Source: Nitrososphaerota archaeon
GTDB lineage: Archaea; Thermoproteota; Nitrososphaeria; Nitrososphaerales; Gagatemarchaeaceae
DNA: 64,000 bases
Direction: 5' to 3'
NCBI GenBank assembly: GCA_029785195.1
Contig: JAFMAD010000007.1
Location: 1 to 64,000 of the forward strand
Positions 1 through 7,598 of this stretch are shown piece by piece (the stretch's first letter is position 1; every line of letters begins with the position of its first letter). The notes under the pieces are model-generated. The model was not told the DNA's origin. It searched no databases and worked only from the letters and a program-made list of their open reading frames with translations. A program made the translations under genes and the position numbers.

Positions 1-42
1 AAAGCGTTCGACGAAGCTGTTGAGGAAGCGATGAAGTGGTAG
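1..42 (+). CDS. C-terminal tail of an unidentified protein (partial)
   Basis: The first frame reads thirteen residues ending in EEAMKW and then TAG. Only the tail is present, so no function can be given. The acidic helical tail is compatible with a real protein entering the window from the left. Confidence 0.4.
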   Translation, partial: KAFDEAVEEAMKW

Positions 43-612
43 TCTTTGCCGGGCAGAGTGATGGACGATTAATGGGTGGGAAGGAAGCGGTGTTCAAGAC
101 GGTACTACTGACATCCTAGATGGCGTGCTATCAGCGGCTGGGTTCTCTGCTGCCCTGTCAAACACCATGCTTAGACTGTCCAATGGAGAGAACAAGTCAA
201 CTCGCCACCGTCAAACCTCCGTAATCAGCTTGAATAGAGCCTCTTTTACTGAACACAGCTTATTCTGGGCTACTTTCAAAATGGGCCGGAAGGAACCCGA
301 CCGCTTCACATCGCGATATTTCCGGCCCAGACCCTTGGCCTCCCTGACAAGGGTTCGAGTCGGCCCAGATACCAACCCTTGGCCTCTCGTTGGGCATTCT
401 CTCTTGAGTGATATGGTCTGGTCGGTATTTATCCGCCACTGAAACAACCGTGACAGAAACGCACTCCAACGGGTTCGATTCCGACGGGAGTCGCATCCCG
501 GGGCATTCGATACCGGGGCTTTTCCGATACTCCGGCACCCAATGTAGCACACCAGTCTACGAATCGGGATAAAAACACCACGGATGGGCTCTGGCGTCTT
601 GCCGCGGAGCGG
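43..612. other. Intergenic stretch without a convincing gene
   Basis: About 570 bp between the partial first gene and the end of the DUF5131 gene. Several overlapping minus-strand frames are open here, but none shows a recognisable domain or a TATA box at leaderless spacing. It holds an imperfect direct repeat (CGGCCCAGA and ACCCTTGGCCTC, at 323-342 and again at 361-386) and two short T-loop-like strings that do not fold into a tRNA. Confidence 0.5.
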
Positions 613-1404
613 CTACCTTTGAAACTGCCGTGGTAGGCTGGGAGTCTTGTTTCTGACCAGTACCGTGACCGGCTTGCCGCTGTATTGCGGTACATGGTCT
701 GGGTATTCATTCCAGAACCGCCTGTCTAGCCGCCTGCCCCCGGACTTCGGAGTAGCGCCTCCCCATTGCTTGAAGAAGAACGCCACACGCTGCGAGACGC
801 ATTGGTCCCTCAGCTCGCGCACCCATTCTCGGTCAATAGGACGATGGTTCGGACCGCTTTCACCGCCGGTTATTGCCCATGCTATCCCTCGAAGGTTGAC
901 CTTACCGATGGGGCCAAGCAAAGGCTCGAAACTGATGAACCGTATCTTCACGTTCACCTGCCTGAGCAAGTCAATCCTAGGCTTGTACATGGCAAGTTCA
1001 ACGCTGGTCCCCATCCAGATGTGATCAGGGATCCTCCCGTAGCGCTTCACGAACCTCGCCATCCGTTCAGGACGTTTGGTGAGGATCTGGTAAACGTGCC
1101 AATTTGCTTCTTCCATGACATTGAAGCACATGTCCAGGTATTCATCTGGCATGAGTTCGTGAAACAGGTCGCTCATCGAGTTCACGAAGATCTTCCTTGG
1201 CTCCTTCCACCGTAGGGGGAGGTCCATGGCATTGGGCTGGAGTGTGAAATCAAAGCCATTCCTGTACTTGGGGTTCCCCATTGCCTTCAGTCTCTTCGAA
1301 AGGCGCTCAGCGTAGCAGTTCTGGCATCCGGGCGAGACCTTCGAACACCCCGTGGTGGGGTTCCATGAAGCATCCGTCCACTCGATGGGGGACTTGTCTC
1401 CCAA
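613..1404 (-). CDS. DUF5131 (Gp37/Gp68) family protein
   Basis: This is the phage Gp37/Gp68-type family (DUF5131), long noted next to three-Cys-motif partner (TcmP) genes. The start IEWTDASWNPTTGC and the cysteine cluster C-x7-C-x2-C (CSKVSPGCQNC) are diagnostic and resemble a radical-SAM-type cluster motif. Further conserved blocks are VNSMSDLFHE, ILTKRPER, GTSVE and GGESGPNHRP, then FFFKQWGG near the C-terminus. A TTG at 1404 (LGDKSPIEW) begins the conserved domain; upstream sequence in frame is non-conserved in character. The protein is 263 residues, normal for the family. It is divergent from the TcmP gene, a known pairing that suggests a two-protein nucleic-acid-modifying or defence system. 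The reaction is not established. Confidence 0.85.
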   Translation of the reverse strand: MGDKSPIEWTDASWNPTTGCSKVSPGCQNCYAERLSKRLKAMGNPKYRNGFDFTLQPNAMDLPLRWKEPRKIFVNSMSDLFHELMPDEYLDMCFNVMEEANWHVYQILTKRPERMARFVKRYGRIPDHIWMGTSVELAMYKPRIDLLRQVNVKIRFISFEPLLGPIGKVNLRGIAWAITGGESGPNHRPIDREWVRELRDQCVSQRVAFFFKQWGGATPKSGGRRLDRRFWNEYPDHVPQYSGKPVTVLVRNKTPSLPRQFQR

Positions 1405-1499
1405 ACTGGATTCAAACTGGTTAGTTTTGTGCCCTAAAAAAGACTGGCCCCATGAAACGCTTCGGGTCTGACCCCTCGACGAAAGTATGCGGAAATCAG

Positions 1500-1507
1500 G
1501 GATAAAA
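1500..1507 (+). promoter_or_regulatory. TATA box of the TcmP gene
   Basis: GGATAAAAG lies about 27 nt before the ATG at 1531, the spacing expected for a leaderless archaeal transcript. It supports the ATG at 1531 over the GTG at 1525. Confidence 0.5.
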
Positions 1508-1530
1508 GGGGCGGGGCCAAACAGGTGCCA

Positions 1531-2844
1531 ATGGTCGTCGAGTTCCACGACGACGCTATCGTCCTCAGTGGGGAAACCGGGACGAGGTTGAAGTGCGAGA
1601 CGCTGGGAGGATACTACCCGATCTGGTGGGGAATAACTTCAGGAGGCGATGTGAAGGGCCATGAGCTCCCCACCGCCATCGTCGAACTGAACGCAGGTAC
1701 CGGAGAGGACTACATCAAGGAGCGGGATGAAGTGATCCTCGGCTCTTCGGGACACGCTATGCAGCTAAAGACAGGGAACCCCGACGCCAAGAACTTGAAG
1801 GTGATCCTAGTCGAGGAGGACACTGAATGTTACTCGCGCCTGAAGAGGGTGATTGCCAGGCGGTGGCCCTCCGTCAACCTCACTGAGGCAGAAGGCCCAT
1901 CTGGGGCAAACACCACTGGAGTTTACCTCGTTAACAAGAAGCTGCCAGAGGCCCTTAATGGCATCGAGTCCCTGCAGCTGGGTAATTCGCTCTTCTTCTT
2001 TGACCCGCTTCTTTACACCCCCTGGACAGAGATTGAAAGAGTGGCCGGGAAACGGATTAGGACCTATTACCACACCCAGACAGAATTCATAGTATTCCTG
2101 TTCACATCCGACTGGTTCTCGGGACGCAGGGTCCTAGGGTTGGACCCACTCCCAAAGGGCATCTCGGAGGCCAGCTGGAGCGCAGACGAGAAGGGCTCTG
2201 TAGCCAAGATGGACCAGCTCTTCGGGAGCAGTAGTTGGAGGCCCCTTGTCCTCACGGGCGCAAGAGACGAAGAGAGGATCGACGGACTCGTGGAAGCATA
2301 CAGGAGGAGGCTCCATCAGTGGTTCAGGTACGTCCTTCCTTTCCCCTTCCAGCCAAAGGAGAACCAGCTCTATCATCTTTTCATGTGCTCCAACTATGAA
2401 GAAGGGATAGCGATAACCAAGAGGTACTACGCAGACGCCTCGGGCAACGAGCTCCTCAAGATGGACAGCCGATCATACTACTCCATCTTCAAGCGACTTT
2501 ACCCGCAAACGGCAAGGGGGCTGCAAGGGAACGAGCGACCTCTGGTTTGGAAGATGTTATGGGCGACAATACGGAACCATGACGAAGGACTATGCGACAT
2601 CCTCTGCAGAGATTTCAAGAGGATGGAATTTGACAATGGAAAGAGGTCAGCGGCTTTGGCATGGCTGGAAGCGGTGGGGTATTTCCGCAAGGTACCTCAA
2701 ATGACCGATGCCTGGCCGGACCCGCCCCAGCTCTACGCGCTGGACTGGGGAGTGGTCAAGTCAAGACTTGGAGTAGACCCGCCATCAAAGTTCGTTCCAC
2801 TCCGACCGAGGAATCAGCCCGCAGCCCCTACCCGGGCAAGTTAG
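1531..2844 (+). CDS. tcmP: Three-Cys-motif partner protein TcmP-like
   Basis: About 437 residues with the layout of TcmP, a methyltransferase-fold family encoded beside DUF5131 genes. Visible features are the N-terminal KCETLGGYYPIWW segment, AIVELNAGTGEDY (about residues 50-63) in the position of the usual D-x-FAG-x-G motif, a later VILVEEDTECYSRLKRV strand-helix, and the FFFDPL strand end typical of the family. The C-terminal half (FSSW, LYHLFMCSN, SYYSIFKRLYP) is the family's helical extension. GTG at 1525 is an alternative start. It is transcribed away from the DUF5131 gene, as in other genomes. The substrate is unknown; a role in defence is inferred from context. Confidence 0.8.
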   Translation: MVVEFHDDAIVLSGETGTRLKCETLGGYYPIWWGITSGGDVKGHELPTAIVELNAGTGEDYIKERDEVILGSSGHAMQLKTGNPDAKNLKVILVEEDTECYSRLKRVIARRWPSVNLTEAEGPSGANTTGVYLVNKKLPEALNGIESLQLGNSLFFFDPLLYTPWTEIERVAGKRIRTYYHTQTEFIVFLFTSDWFSGRRVLGLDPLPKGISEASWSADEKGSVAKMDQLFGSSSWRPLVLTGARDEERIDGLVEAYRRRLHQWFRYVLPFPFQPKENQLYHLFMCSNYEEGIAITKRYYADASGNELLKMDSRSYYSIFKRLYPQTARGLQGNERPLVWKMLWATIRNHDEGLCDILCRDFKRMEFDNGKRSAALAWLEAVGYFRKVPQMTDAWPDPPQLYALDWGVVKSRLGVDPPSKFVPLRPRNQPAAPTRAS

Positions 2845-2898
2845 ACCTCAGCGGGAATCTGTGGTGGGAATTCCGCCTTTATTACGCCGATACTGGAC

Positions 2899-3660
2899 TT
2901 GGTTCCGCTGACGGTCTGCTTGGAAGGCCCAGAAACCTCACCGAAGGAAGAAGCAAGACCCCGGGGCATCCAACATGTCACCTTCTTCGGACTCTTCTTC
3001 ATATTCAGCTTCGCGCTCTTCGGCTTTCCTTTCTGGTACCTCATGAGAGATGTGCTGCCGCGGACGATATCGCTCGCGAACGAGTCGTCTTGGTTCTCTC
3101 CGCCCATCCTCGGGGTCGCCCGCGTCGACTACGGAGGCTTCGTCATTCCCCTGTTGGTGTCGGTGGCCGCTGTCCTGGTCCTCTTTCTGGAAGGGAGAGG
3201 GGAGTCGCGGAGGCCGACCAACGGCGCCTTGGTCCTGCTCGTACTCCTCCCCGTCTCCTTCCTTGTTTCGCAATACACGGTGCTGGGCATATTCGTGTCG
3301 GTGGGGCTGACCGACCCGGTCCTCCTGGTGGCGTTTAGCGTCTTCCTATACAACTACACGCTCCGCCGGCCGAGGACAAGGGCGCTGCTGCTGGCCTACC
3401 CCCTCGGCTTCCTGCTCGGCTTCATGAGCGACCTCGAGTCCCTCAACTACTTCGGGGGCGTGTTCGGAGGGTACGGCTTCGGGGACGGCGACTTCGTGTT
3501 CCCTCTCTCTTTCGTAGTTGGCACGCTGCTGTTTTCGCTGGCGTGGAAACCGATTCTGGAGAGAACCAGCAGACTAGAAGCCTGGTTTGACCAGAGGATC
3601 AAGAGGAGACGCCAATCGCATCAGCCTATTGTGCGCTGGCGGCGGATTCTACCAAAATAG
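2899..3660 (+). CDS. Polytopic membrane protein of unknown function
   Basis: 253 residues with about seven hydrophobic segments, beginning VTFFGLFFIFSFALFGFPFWYL and including IPLLVSVAAVLVLFL, ALVLLVLLPVSFLVS, LLLAYPLGFLLGFM and FPLSFVVGTLLFSL. The C-terminus is strongly basic (KRRRQSHQ), so probably cytoplasmic. No family is recognised. TTG at 2899 is used; a weaker TTG lies at 2920. A TATA-like TTTATTA lies at 2878-2884. The 3' end overlaps the convergent DUF6527 gene by about 40 nt. It lies between TcmP and the ubiquitin-like operon, but nothing ties it to either. Confidence 0.6.
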   Translation: MVPLTVCLEGPETSPKEEARPRGIQHVTFFGLFFIFSFALFGFPFWYLMRDVLPRTISLANESSWFSPPILGVARVDYGGFVIPLLVSVAAVLVLFLEGRGESRRPTNGALVLLVLLPVSFLVSQYTVLGIFVSVGLTDPVLLVAFSVFLYNYTLRRPRTRALLLAYPLGFLLGFMSDLESLNYFGGVFGGYGFGDGDFVFPLSFVVGTLLFSLAWKPILERTSRLEAWFDQRIKRRRQSHQPIVRWRRILPK

Positions 3661-3989
3661 CGTCCTTTCGCTCGCCTGTCATTTTCACGAGTCGCCTCTA
3701 TCTCCGCGAAGTTCCACTTTCTCGCCCAAATCACCCTATTCTTGATAATCCAATAATGCGACCGACACGGCAGGCTCCAATTGCCGATAGACGGATCCAG
3801 GCTTACCGTCTCCCCATCCCATGCGAGGGTCCAGTCAGTGGGCCTGATGGGCGTCACCACTATTTCGCCGCAGCCGCAGGGACACTTGTGGGTCGCAGTC
3901 GCGAACGGAACCGAGATGTACAGTACGCCTTCCTTCAGCTCGTCGGGCATGAGCTCTACGAACTCAGGCCTGATCGACTTTCGCTTCAT
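3621..3989 (-). CDS. DUF6527 family protein of a ubiquitin-like operon
   Basis: 122 residues with the DUF6527 signature: HKCPCGCGEIVV (a His/Cys-rich knot, about residues 34-45), then TPIRPTDWTL, a SLDPSIGNW strand and PCRSHYWI. The Cys and His residues could bind a metal. The family is found with multiubiquitin and E1-like genes in bacterial and archaeal ubiquitin-like operons, where it is thought to process or remove the modifier; the activity here is inference. The ATG at 3989 overlaps the E1 gene by 26 nt, so the three genes are translationally coupled. The basic C-terminus (RRQRTIG) is unlike the rest. Confidence 0.8.
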   Translation of the reverse strand: MKRKSIRPEFVELMPDELKEGVLYISVPFATATHKCPCGCGEIVVTPIRPTDWTLAWDGETVSLDPSIGNWSLPCRSHYWIIKNRVIWARKWNFAEIEATRENDRRAKGRYFGRIRRQRTIG

Positions 3990-5169
3990 CTTGGGCCTCG
4001 TCGTTCGTCACCGTATTGGTAGAAACGCCATAGACAGTATGATGCTCCTTCCCGAGGTCGATGTAGAAACCCCACAGCTTCTTCCACTTGATGACAGCCA
4101 AGGCGGCGTTCAGCGCGTTCATATCGGCAATCTGGATATTCGTCGAGTACTCGTTGTCCTCACCGTCCGTGAAATGGATTCGTCTCGACACGTGGTCATG
4201 GAACGACGGAGTGCCTGTCGTCACTCGAGCACTGCCTCCCAGAGCGTCCTCTTCAACAAACAGGTCCATACCGACATCAATGAATGGTATGCCGTTCCCG
4301 AGAAGATAGTTCACCACCACCTTCTTCGGCTCGCCCTTGTCGAGACAGAGAAACACGAATTCCATTGGCTTCAATTCGCCAACGTTTGTCTCGTTTACGT
4401 ACTGAGGGTGGGGGATTATCATCCGTCGCATCCTGGAATAGGCCTCTGCGAACCATGCGACCTTGGTTGGCCTCTTTGAAAGGTCGTCAAACGACGGTGC
4501 ACCAGGGGAACGAAAGGCGTTGTGCTGGAAGAAGTGGTCTCCGTCGAAGAGATGGATCTCTGCAACAGGGGTCTTGGCCACGAGGTCGAGGACATACGCC
4601 CCTGTCCCGCCTAATCCGACAATAGCGATCCGTCCTCTCTCGAGCTTCTTGCTTATGGCGGCGATGCCTGCCCGACTCGAGGCGCTGTCCAAGTAGCAGA
4701 ACACCGACTCCGCTTCGGAGAGCGGAATGGGTGGATGCGTGCGAGATGTCGCGGTATGGTCCAAGACGCGAGCTTCGCCTTCGAGTATCCGAGCATATGT
4801 GGTCATCTTCTGGTAGTAGTCGTCATAGTGGTCCGCGGGCTTCGGCTTCTGGGAGAACGAATGCGTGGCGACGAGTCCCTCATTGACTTTCTCATTCCTC
4901 TTAGGGTCGTTCACCAGGTTCACCAGCTGCGAGCCTTTGGAATCACACGGGTAGTCTCCCGCCCAGAGAGCAACGTGGTCCTTGGGCGGCACGGTGGCGT
5001 CGCCGGCAATGTCAAGATGGGAAACCAGTGTTCCAAACGCGACCTGTTTACTTGCGTTCACATAGGGCACATGACTGACTGTGAGGTACCCGTTAACCAC
5101 GTCGATTTCGTAGCCCTCATCACGGAGGCGCTTCAGGTCTGGGCTACGACTTATCAGTGCGAGTGACAT
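3964..5169 (-). CDS. E1-like ThiF/UBA adenylating enzyme with DUF6791-like N-terminus
   Basis: 401 residues. The C-terminal half is a ThiF/HesA/UBA1-type adenylation domain: the Rossmann motif IAIVGLGGTGAYVLDLV (glycines about 185-190), the acidic DGD (about 209-211), an HNAFR block, and FLCLDKGEPKK. The N-terminal ~150 residues (RDEGYEIDVVNGYLTV, HVPYVN, LWAGDYPCDSKGS) match the domain usually preceding E1 in multiubiquitin operons and may act in transfer. It should adenylate the C-terminus of the adjacent ubiquitin-like protein. It overlaps both neighbours by 26 nt. No separate E2 or JAB peptidase gene is visible. Confidence 0.85.
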   Translation of the reverse strand: MSLALISRSPDLKRLRDEGYEIDVVNGYLTVSHVPYVNASKQVAFGTLVSHLDIAGDATVPPKDHVALWAGDYPCDSKGSQLVNLVNDPKRNEKVNEGLVATHSFSQKPKPADHYDDYYQKMTTYARILEGEARVLDHTATSRTHPPIPLSEAESVFCYLDSASSRAGIAAISKKLERGRIAIVGLGGTGAYVLDLVAKTPVAEIHLFDGDHFFQHNAFRSPGAPSFDDLSKRPTKVAWFAEAYSRMRRMIIPHPQYVNETNVGELKPMEFVFLCLDKGEPKKVVVNYLLGNGIPFIDVGMDLFVEEDALGGSARVTTGTPSFHDHVSRRIHFTDGEDNEYSTNIQIADMNALNAALAVIKWKKLWGFYIDLGKEHHTVYGVSTNTVTNDEAQDEAKVDQA

Positions 5170-5416
5170 CGAAGACCATGCCGCTCTTGACGCGTGCCGT
5201 CTGCCCTTCCACTAGAGTTCCCTGAGGGTTCTCCTTCGGGCCACGGCTATACTGGACGGTGAAGATCTCGGTGGGCTTGTGGGGAGGAGGGAAAGCGATG
5301 TCGACGACCTGAGTGTAGCTGATGATGTCCTCGTCCCATGGCTTCCGCTTCGCATTGACGAAGATTTCGTACTTCCTTCTGTCTTCGGACATTCCCGCTT
5401 GCTCCGCCCCTGACAA
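5144..5416 (-). CDS. Multiubiquitin-domain protein (ubiquitin-like modifier)
   Basis: A short protein (90 residues from TTG 5416, 82 from ATG 5392) forming one ubiquitin-like multiubiquitin domain: YEIFVNAKRKPW, the ISYTQVVDIAF helix, FTVQYSRGP, then GTLVEGQTARVKSGM and FDVTRTDKS, the family's standard end. There is no C-terminal Gly-Gly; it ends in Ser, so conjugation through another residue or after trimming is implied. A weak TATA-like stretch at 5441-5452 favours TTG 5416. First gene of the Ubl-E1-DUF6527 operon, so it is the likely substrate of the E1 encoded next. Confidence 0.85.
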   Translation of the reverse strand: MSGAEQAGMSEDRRKYEIFVNAKRKPWDEDIISYTQVVDIAFPPPHKPTEIFTVQYSRGPKENPQGTLVEGQTARVKSGMVFDVTRTDKS

Positions 5417-5725
5417 GGCGTTTGAATCTCCATGAATTGGCTAAGATAAGTATTCCCATGGTCGTTTTTCCGACTCGCCAGTTCGCGAATGTGTTAGACG
5501 ATTCGGCGACTCGAGATATTGAATTGGCATATTTAGCGCCGTTTTTGGTACTAGATTGGCCGCTGGTACTCGATTGGGAATTTACTGCACATGCCGGCGT
5601 TGACTTTCTAAGAACTGGTGACTTTCCTCTTCATCCGCCGGAGGGAAGCGCCACAGAGAAGCCGGGAACATGACGAAGTGCTAAACGCGCTCAAATAGTT
5701 CGGTTGCGTTTGCTCTTCTGGGCAA
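5417..5725. other. Divergent intergenic region with short direct repeats
   Basis: Relatively A/T-rich region between the ubiquitin-like operon and a plus-strand gene. It holds a 13-bp direct repeat, GGTACTAGATTGG at 5547-5559 and GGTACTCGATTGG at 5565-5577, start-to-start 18 bp. A plus-strand frame is open over part of it but has no recognisable content. Confidence 0.4.
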
Positions 5726-6262
5726 ATGTCGGTCGAAGTCGCAGTACTCCTCGGAGAGACGACGTTAAGGGCAGCCGGATGGCTGCGCGAACGCAAGAAG
5801 GGCCCGGAAATCTATCTCTTGGACATGTTCTACGACCCCGGAGTTCTCGTGCCCAGGCGGTGGAAATTCGATGAAACCAGTTTCAAGCAAGGTATGCCAA
5901 TCAAAGTTGTCAATCACTCTAAGAGTACACATTACACAATATCGTTCTTCCAATTCCAGACGGCCTATCGGATAGGGAAAAAACGTGAAATCACCGAACA
6001 TGACCCGGTTCCGGTGGCTGACAAGAGTAACCGCAACCTCTCACCCAGGACTGCAAAGGAATTCGCGTTCCCGTGGAGAGTTGTAGAAACAAGCGCAGAA
6101 CAAGCCCGTGTCCTGCAGACCACCCGTGGCGTCAAAGACTTCGTATTCGCGCTGACCTTCCATGACGATTACGACAACACCGACTATCCCAAGAAACCGA
6201 AACCGCTTTACCCCTTCAGGCTTCGAACCGAAGCCAGTCGCACGCTCGGAAGGATCAGATAA
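5726..6262 (+). CDS. Hypothetical protein, 178 aa
   Basis: Not recognised. The protein is soluble, rich in beta-type sequence (TISFFQFQTAYRIGKK, FVFALTFHDDY) and basic at the C-terminus. ATG at 5726 follows an A/T-rich AAATAGTT box about 28 nt upstream. It is divergent from the ubiquitin-like operon and convergent with the receiver-like gene, within an island of defence genes. Function unknown; possibly an accessory of either neighbour. Confidence 0.55.
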   Translation: MSVEVAVLLGETTLRAAGWLRERKKGPEIYLLDMFYDPGVLVPRRWKFDETSFKQGMPIKVVNHSKSTHYTISFFQFQTAYRIGKKREITEHDPVPVADKSNRNLSPRTAKEFAFPWRVVETSAEQARVLQTTRGVKDFVFALTFHDDYDNTDYPKKPKPLYPFRLRTEASRTLGRIR

Positions 6263-6334
6263 TCAGGGCCCGGATGCGCCAATCCAGGATGCTATCTAGC
6301 AAACCGTACGTTTCCTCATAGGAAAGGAGACACT

Positions 6335-7597
6335 CTACGAAGTTACGCTAGGTGCTCCAAGTCTATACGAATACGAACCATATTTCTGAAGCAAATCCTC
6401 GACGAAAGGCGAGTCGAGCCTCATTAAAGGTGTCCATCCCTTTGAATCGAGTTCCGCTGGCGTCATCGATTGTACAGCTTGCAAGTCAATAACTAATGTC
6501 CTCGAATCGTCTCCTTTGTTATCTTGAAAGTGGTTAAGGGGGTACATCCTCTGTGGGGTTCCCTCTCTCTTGAGATATTTCTGAATAGCAAGGGTTGAAT
6601 TCGTTCCCAGAGATTTGTCCATCTGATAAATCGGATGCTGGAAATTCGTCTGCAAATCACTTTCTGTAACAGCCACACCATAGCAGAACTTGTAGTAAGT
6701 CAATTTCTTTCCTTGCGAAATGTCACAAGCAGGTGTAATCAGAATTGCGTACTGCTGCATTGGGTTCGAAGAATTGGTTAGAAAGATATCTCCGGTCCAG
6801 TGATTTTCCTTCTGGTCGGGGACATAGTACATCCTCCTGTTGTAAATCCATGACTCCGAGGCAGGAGTTGCGGACATAGCTCCTCCTCCGAGCAAGTCCT
6901 CTATGGTCGCTTTGAGTTGAACATACTGGGGAGATGATTCCATGTTTCTTGTCAAAAGCCTAGACAAGAGAACAACGAATTCCCTCGCCACAGACTCCTT
7001 TCCGGTATCATCGATTATTGACTTCAAAAGAGCCTGGACGGCTGCCTCAAACTCTTTGCGAGTCATCTCGCTGAGCACTCGGTCCGTACCTTGATTGAGG
7101 ATGGTCTCGCTCAGCAGAATAACACTGAACAACCGTTGCTCCGATAAGACGGATCGAATCCTGGCTGGGATTTCTGACAACACTTCTTGCGCTTGAGTCT
7201 TGTCAAAGTTGATTCCGAGAACGATTCCGGGAAGGTCCTTGTTCGTAACATCGTGATAAGCTTCCTTGAGCATCTTGACCGAATCTTCTTCGTCAAAATT
7301 AACGGAAACGAACATTACCAGGAAGGGACCTTGAATCTCCTTCAGCTTGGCGGCGAGGTCATCGTAAGATCCCCGCGTAACGGTTTCCAAACCGAGGAGA
7401 TTGATGTCTGTTAGTATCACCCTGACGTTAGTTGTAGACGGCTTAATCCCTGAGGACGGATTCCAGAACACGACTGGCACTCCATTCTTGACCAATTCCA
7501 TAAGGAGAGGGCGGATTGAATCGAATGTGTCATCCAGAACAAGGAGCTTACCTGATATGCTCGGCTGGCTAAGAGAAGTTGTAGCGGCGGTGCTCAT
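6335..7597 (-). CDS. Receiver-like partner of the double-GHKL protein
   Basis: 420 residues. The first ~130 resemble a CheY-like receiver: KLLVLDDTFDSIRPLL gives the acidic pair, RVILTDINLLG a candidate phosphoacceptor Asp (about residue 66), and LVMFVSVNFDEED plus GIVLGINFDKT the later strands. A helical middle (about 150-230) precedes a C-terminal domain with WTGDIFLTNS and AILITPACDISQGK, which I do not recognise. The ATG at 7597 lies one base past the stop of the upstream GHKL gene, so the two are co-expressed. I infer phosphorelay from kinase to this protein, with the C-terminal domain as output. Confidence 0.65.
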   Translation of the reverse strand: MSTAATTSLSQPSISGKLLVLDDTFDSIRPLLMELVKNGVPVVFWNPSSGIKPSTTNVRVILTDINLLGLETVTRGSYDDLAAKLKEIQGPFLVMFVSVNFDEEDSVKMLKEAYHDVTNKDLPGIVLGINFDKTQAQEVLSEIPARIRSVLSEQRLFSVILLSETILNQGTDRVLSEMTRKEFEAAVQALLKSIIDDTGKESVAREFVVLLSRLLTRNMESSPQYVQLKATIEDLLGGGAMSATPASESWIYNRRMYYVPDQKENHWTGDIFLTNSSNPMQQYAILITPACDISQGKKLTYYKFCYGVAVTESDLQTNFQHPIYQMDKSLGTNSTLAIQKYLKREGTPQRMYPLNHFQDNKGDDSRTLVIDLQAVQSMTPAELDSKGWTPLMRLDSPFVEDLLQKYGSYSYRLGAPSVTS

Positions 7598-7598
7598 T

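Noticed and set aside
340-500. tRNA-like T-loop strings GGGTTCGAGTC and GGGTTCGATTCC
   Set aside because: The five-base T-stem cannot pair in either case, and no D-arm or anticodon arm fits on either strand.
2661-3338. Long plus-strand frame overlapping TcmP and the membrane protein gene
   Set aside because: Rich in Arg/Pro/Leu, as expected from a shifted frame of a GC-rich gene; the real genes on both sides have domains or membrane helices.
5422-5673. Plus-strand 83-codon frame next to the ubiquitin-like operon
   Set aside because: No domain, no TATA box at the leaderless distance, and it covers the direct repeats of a likely control region.
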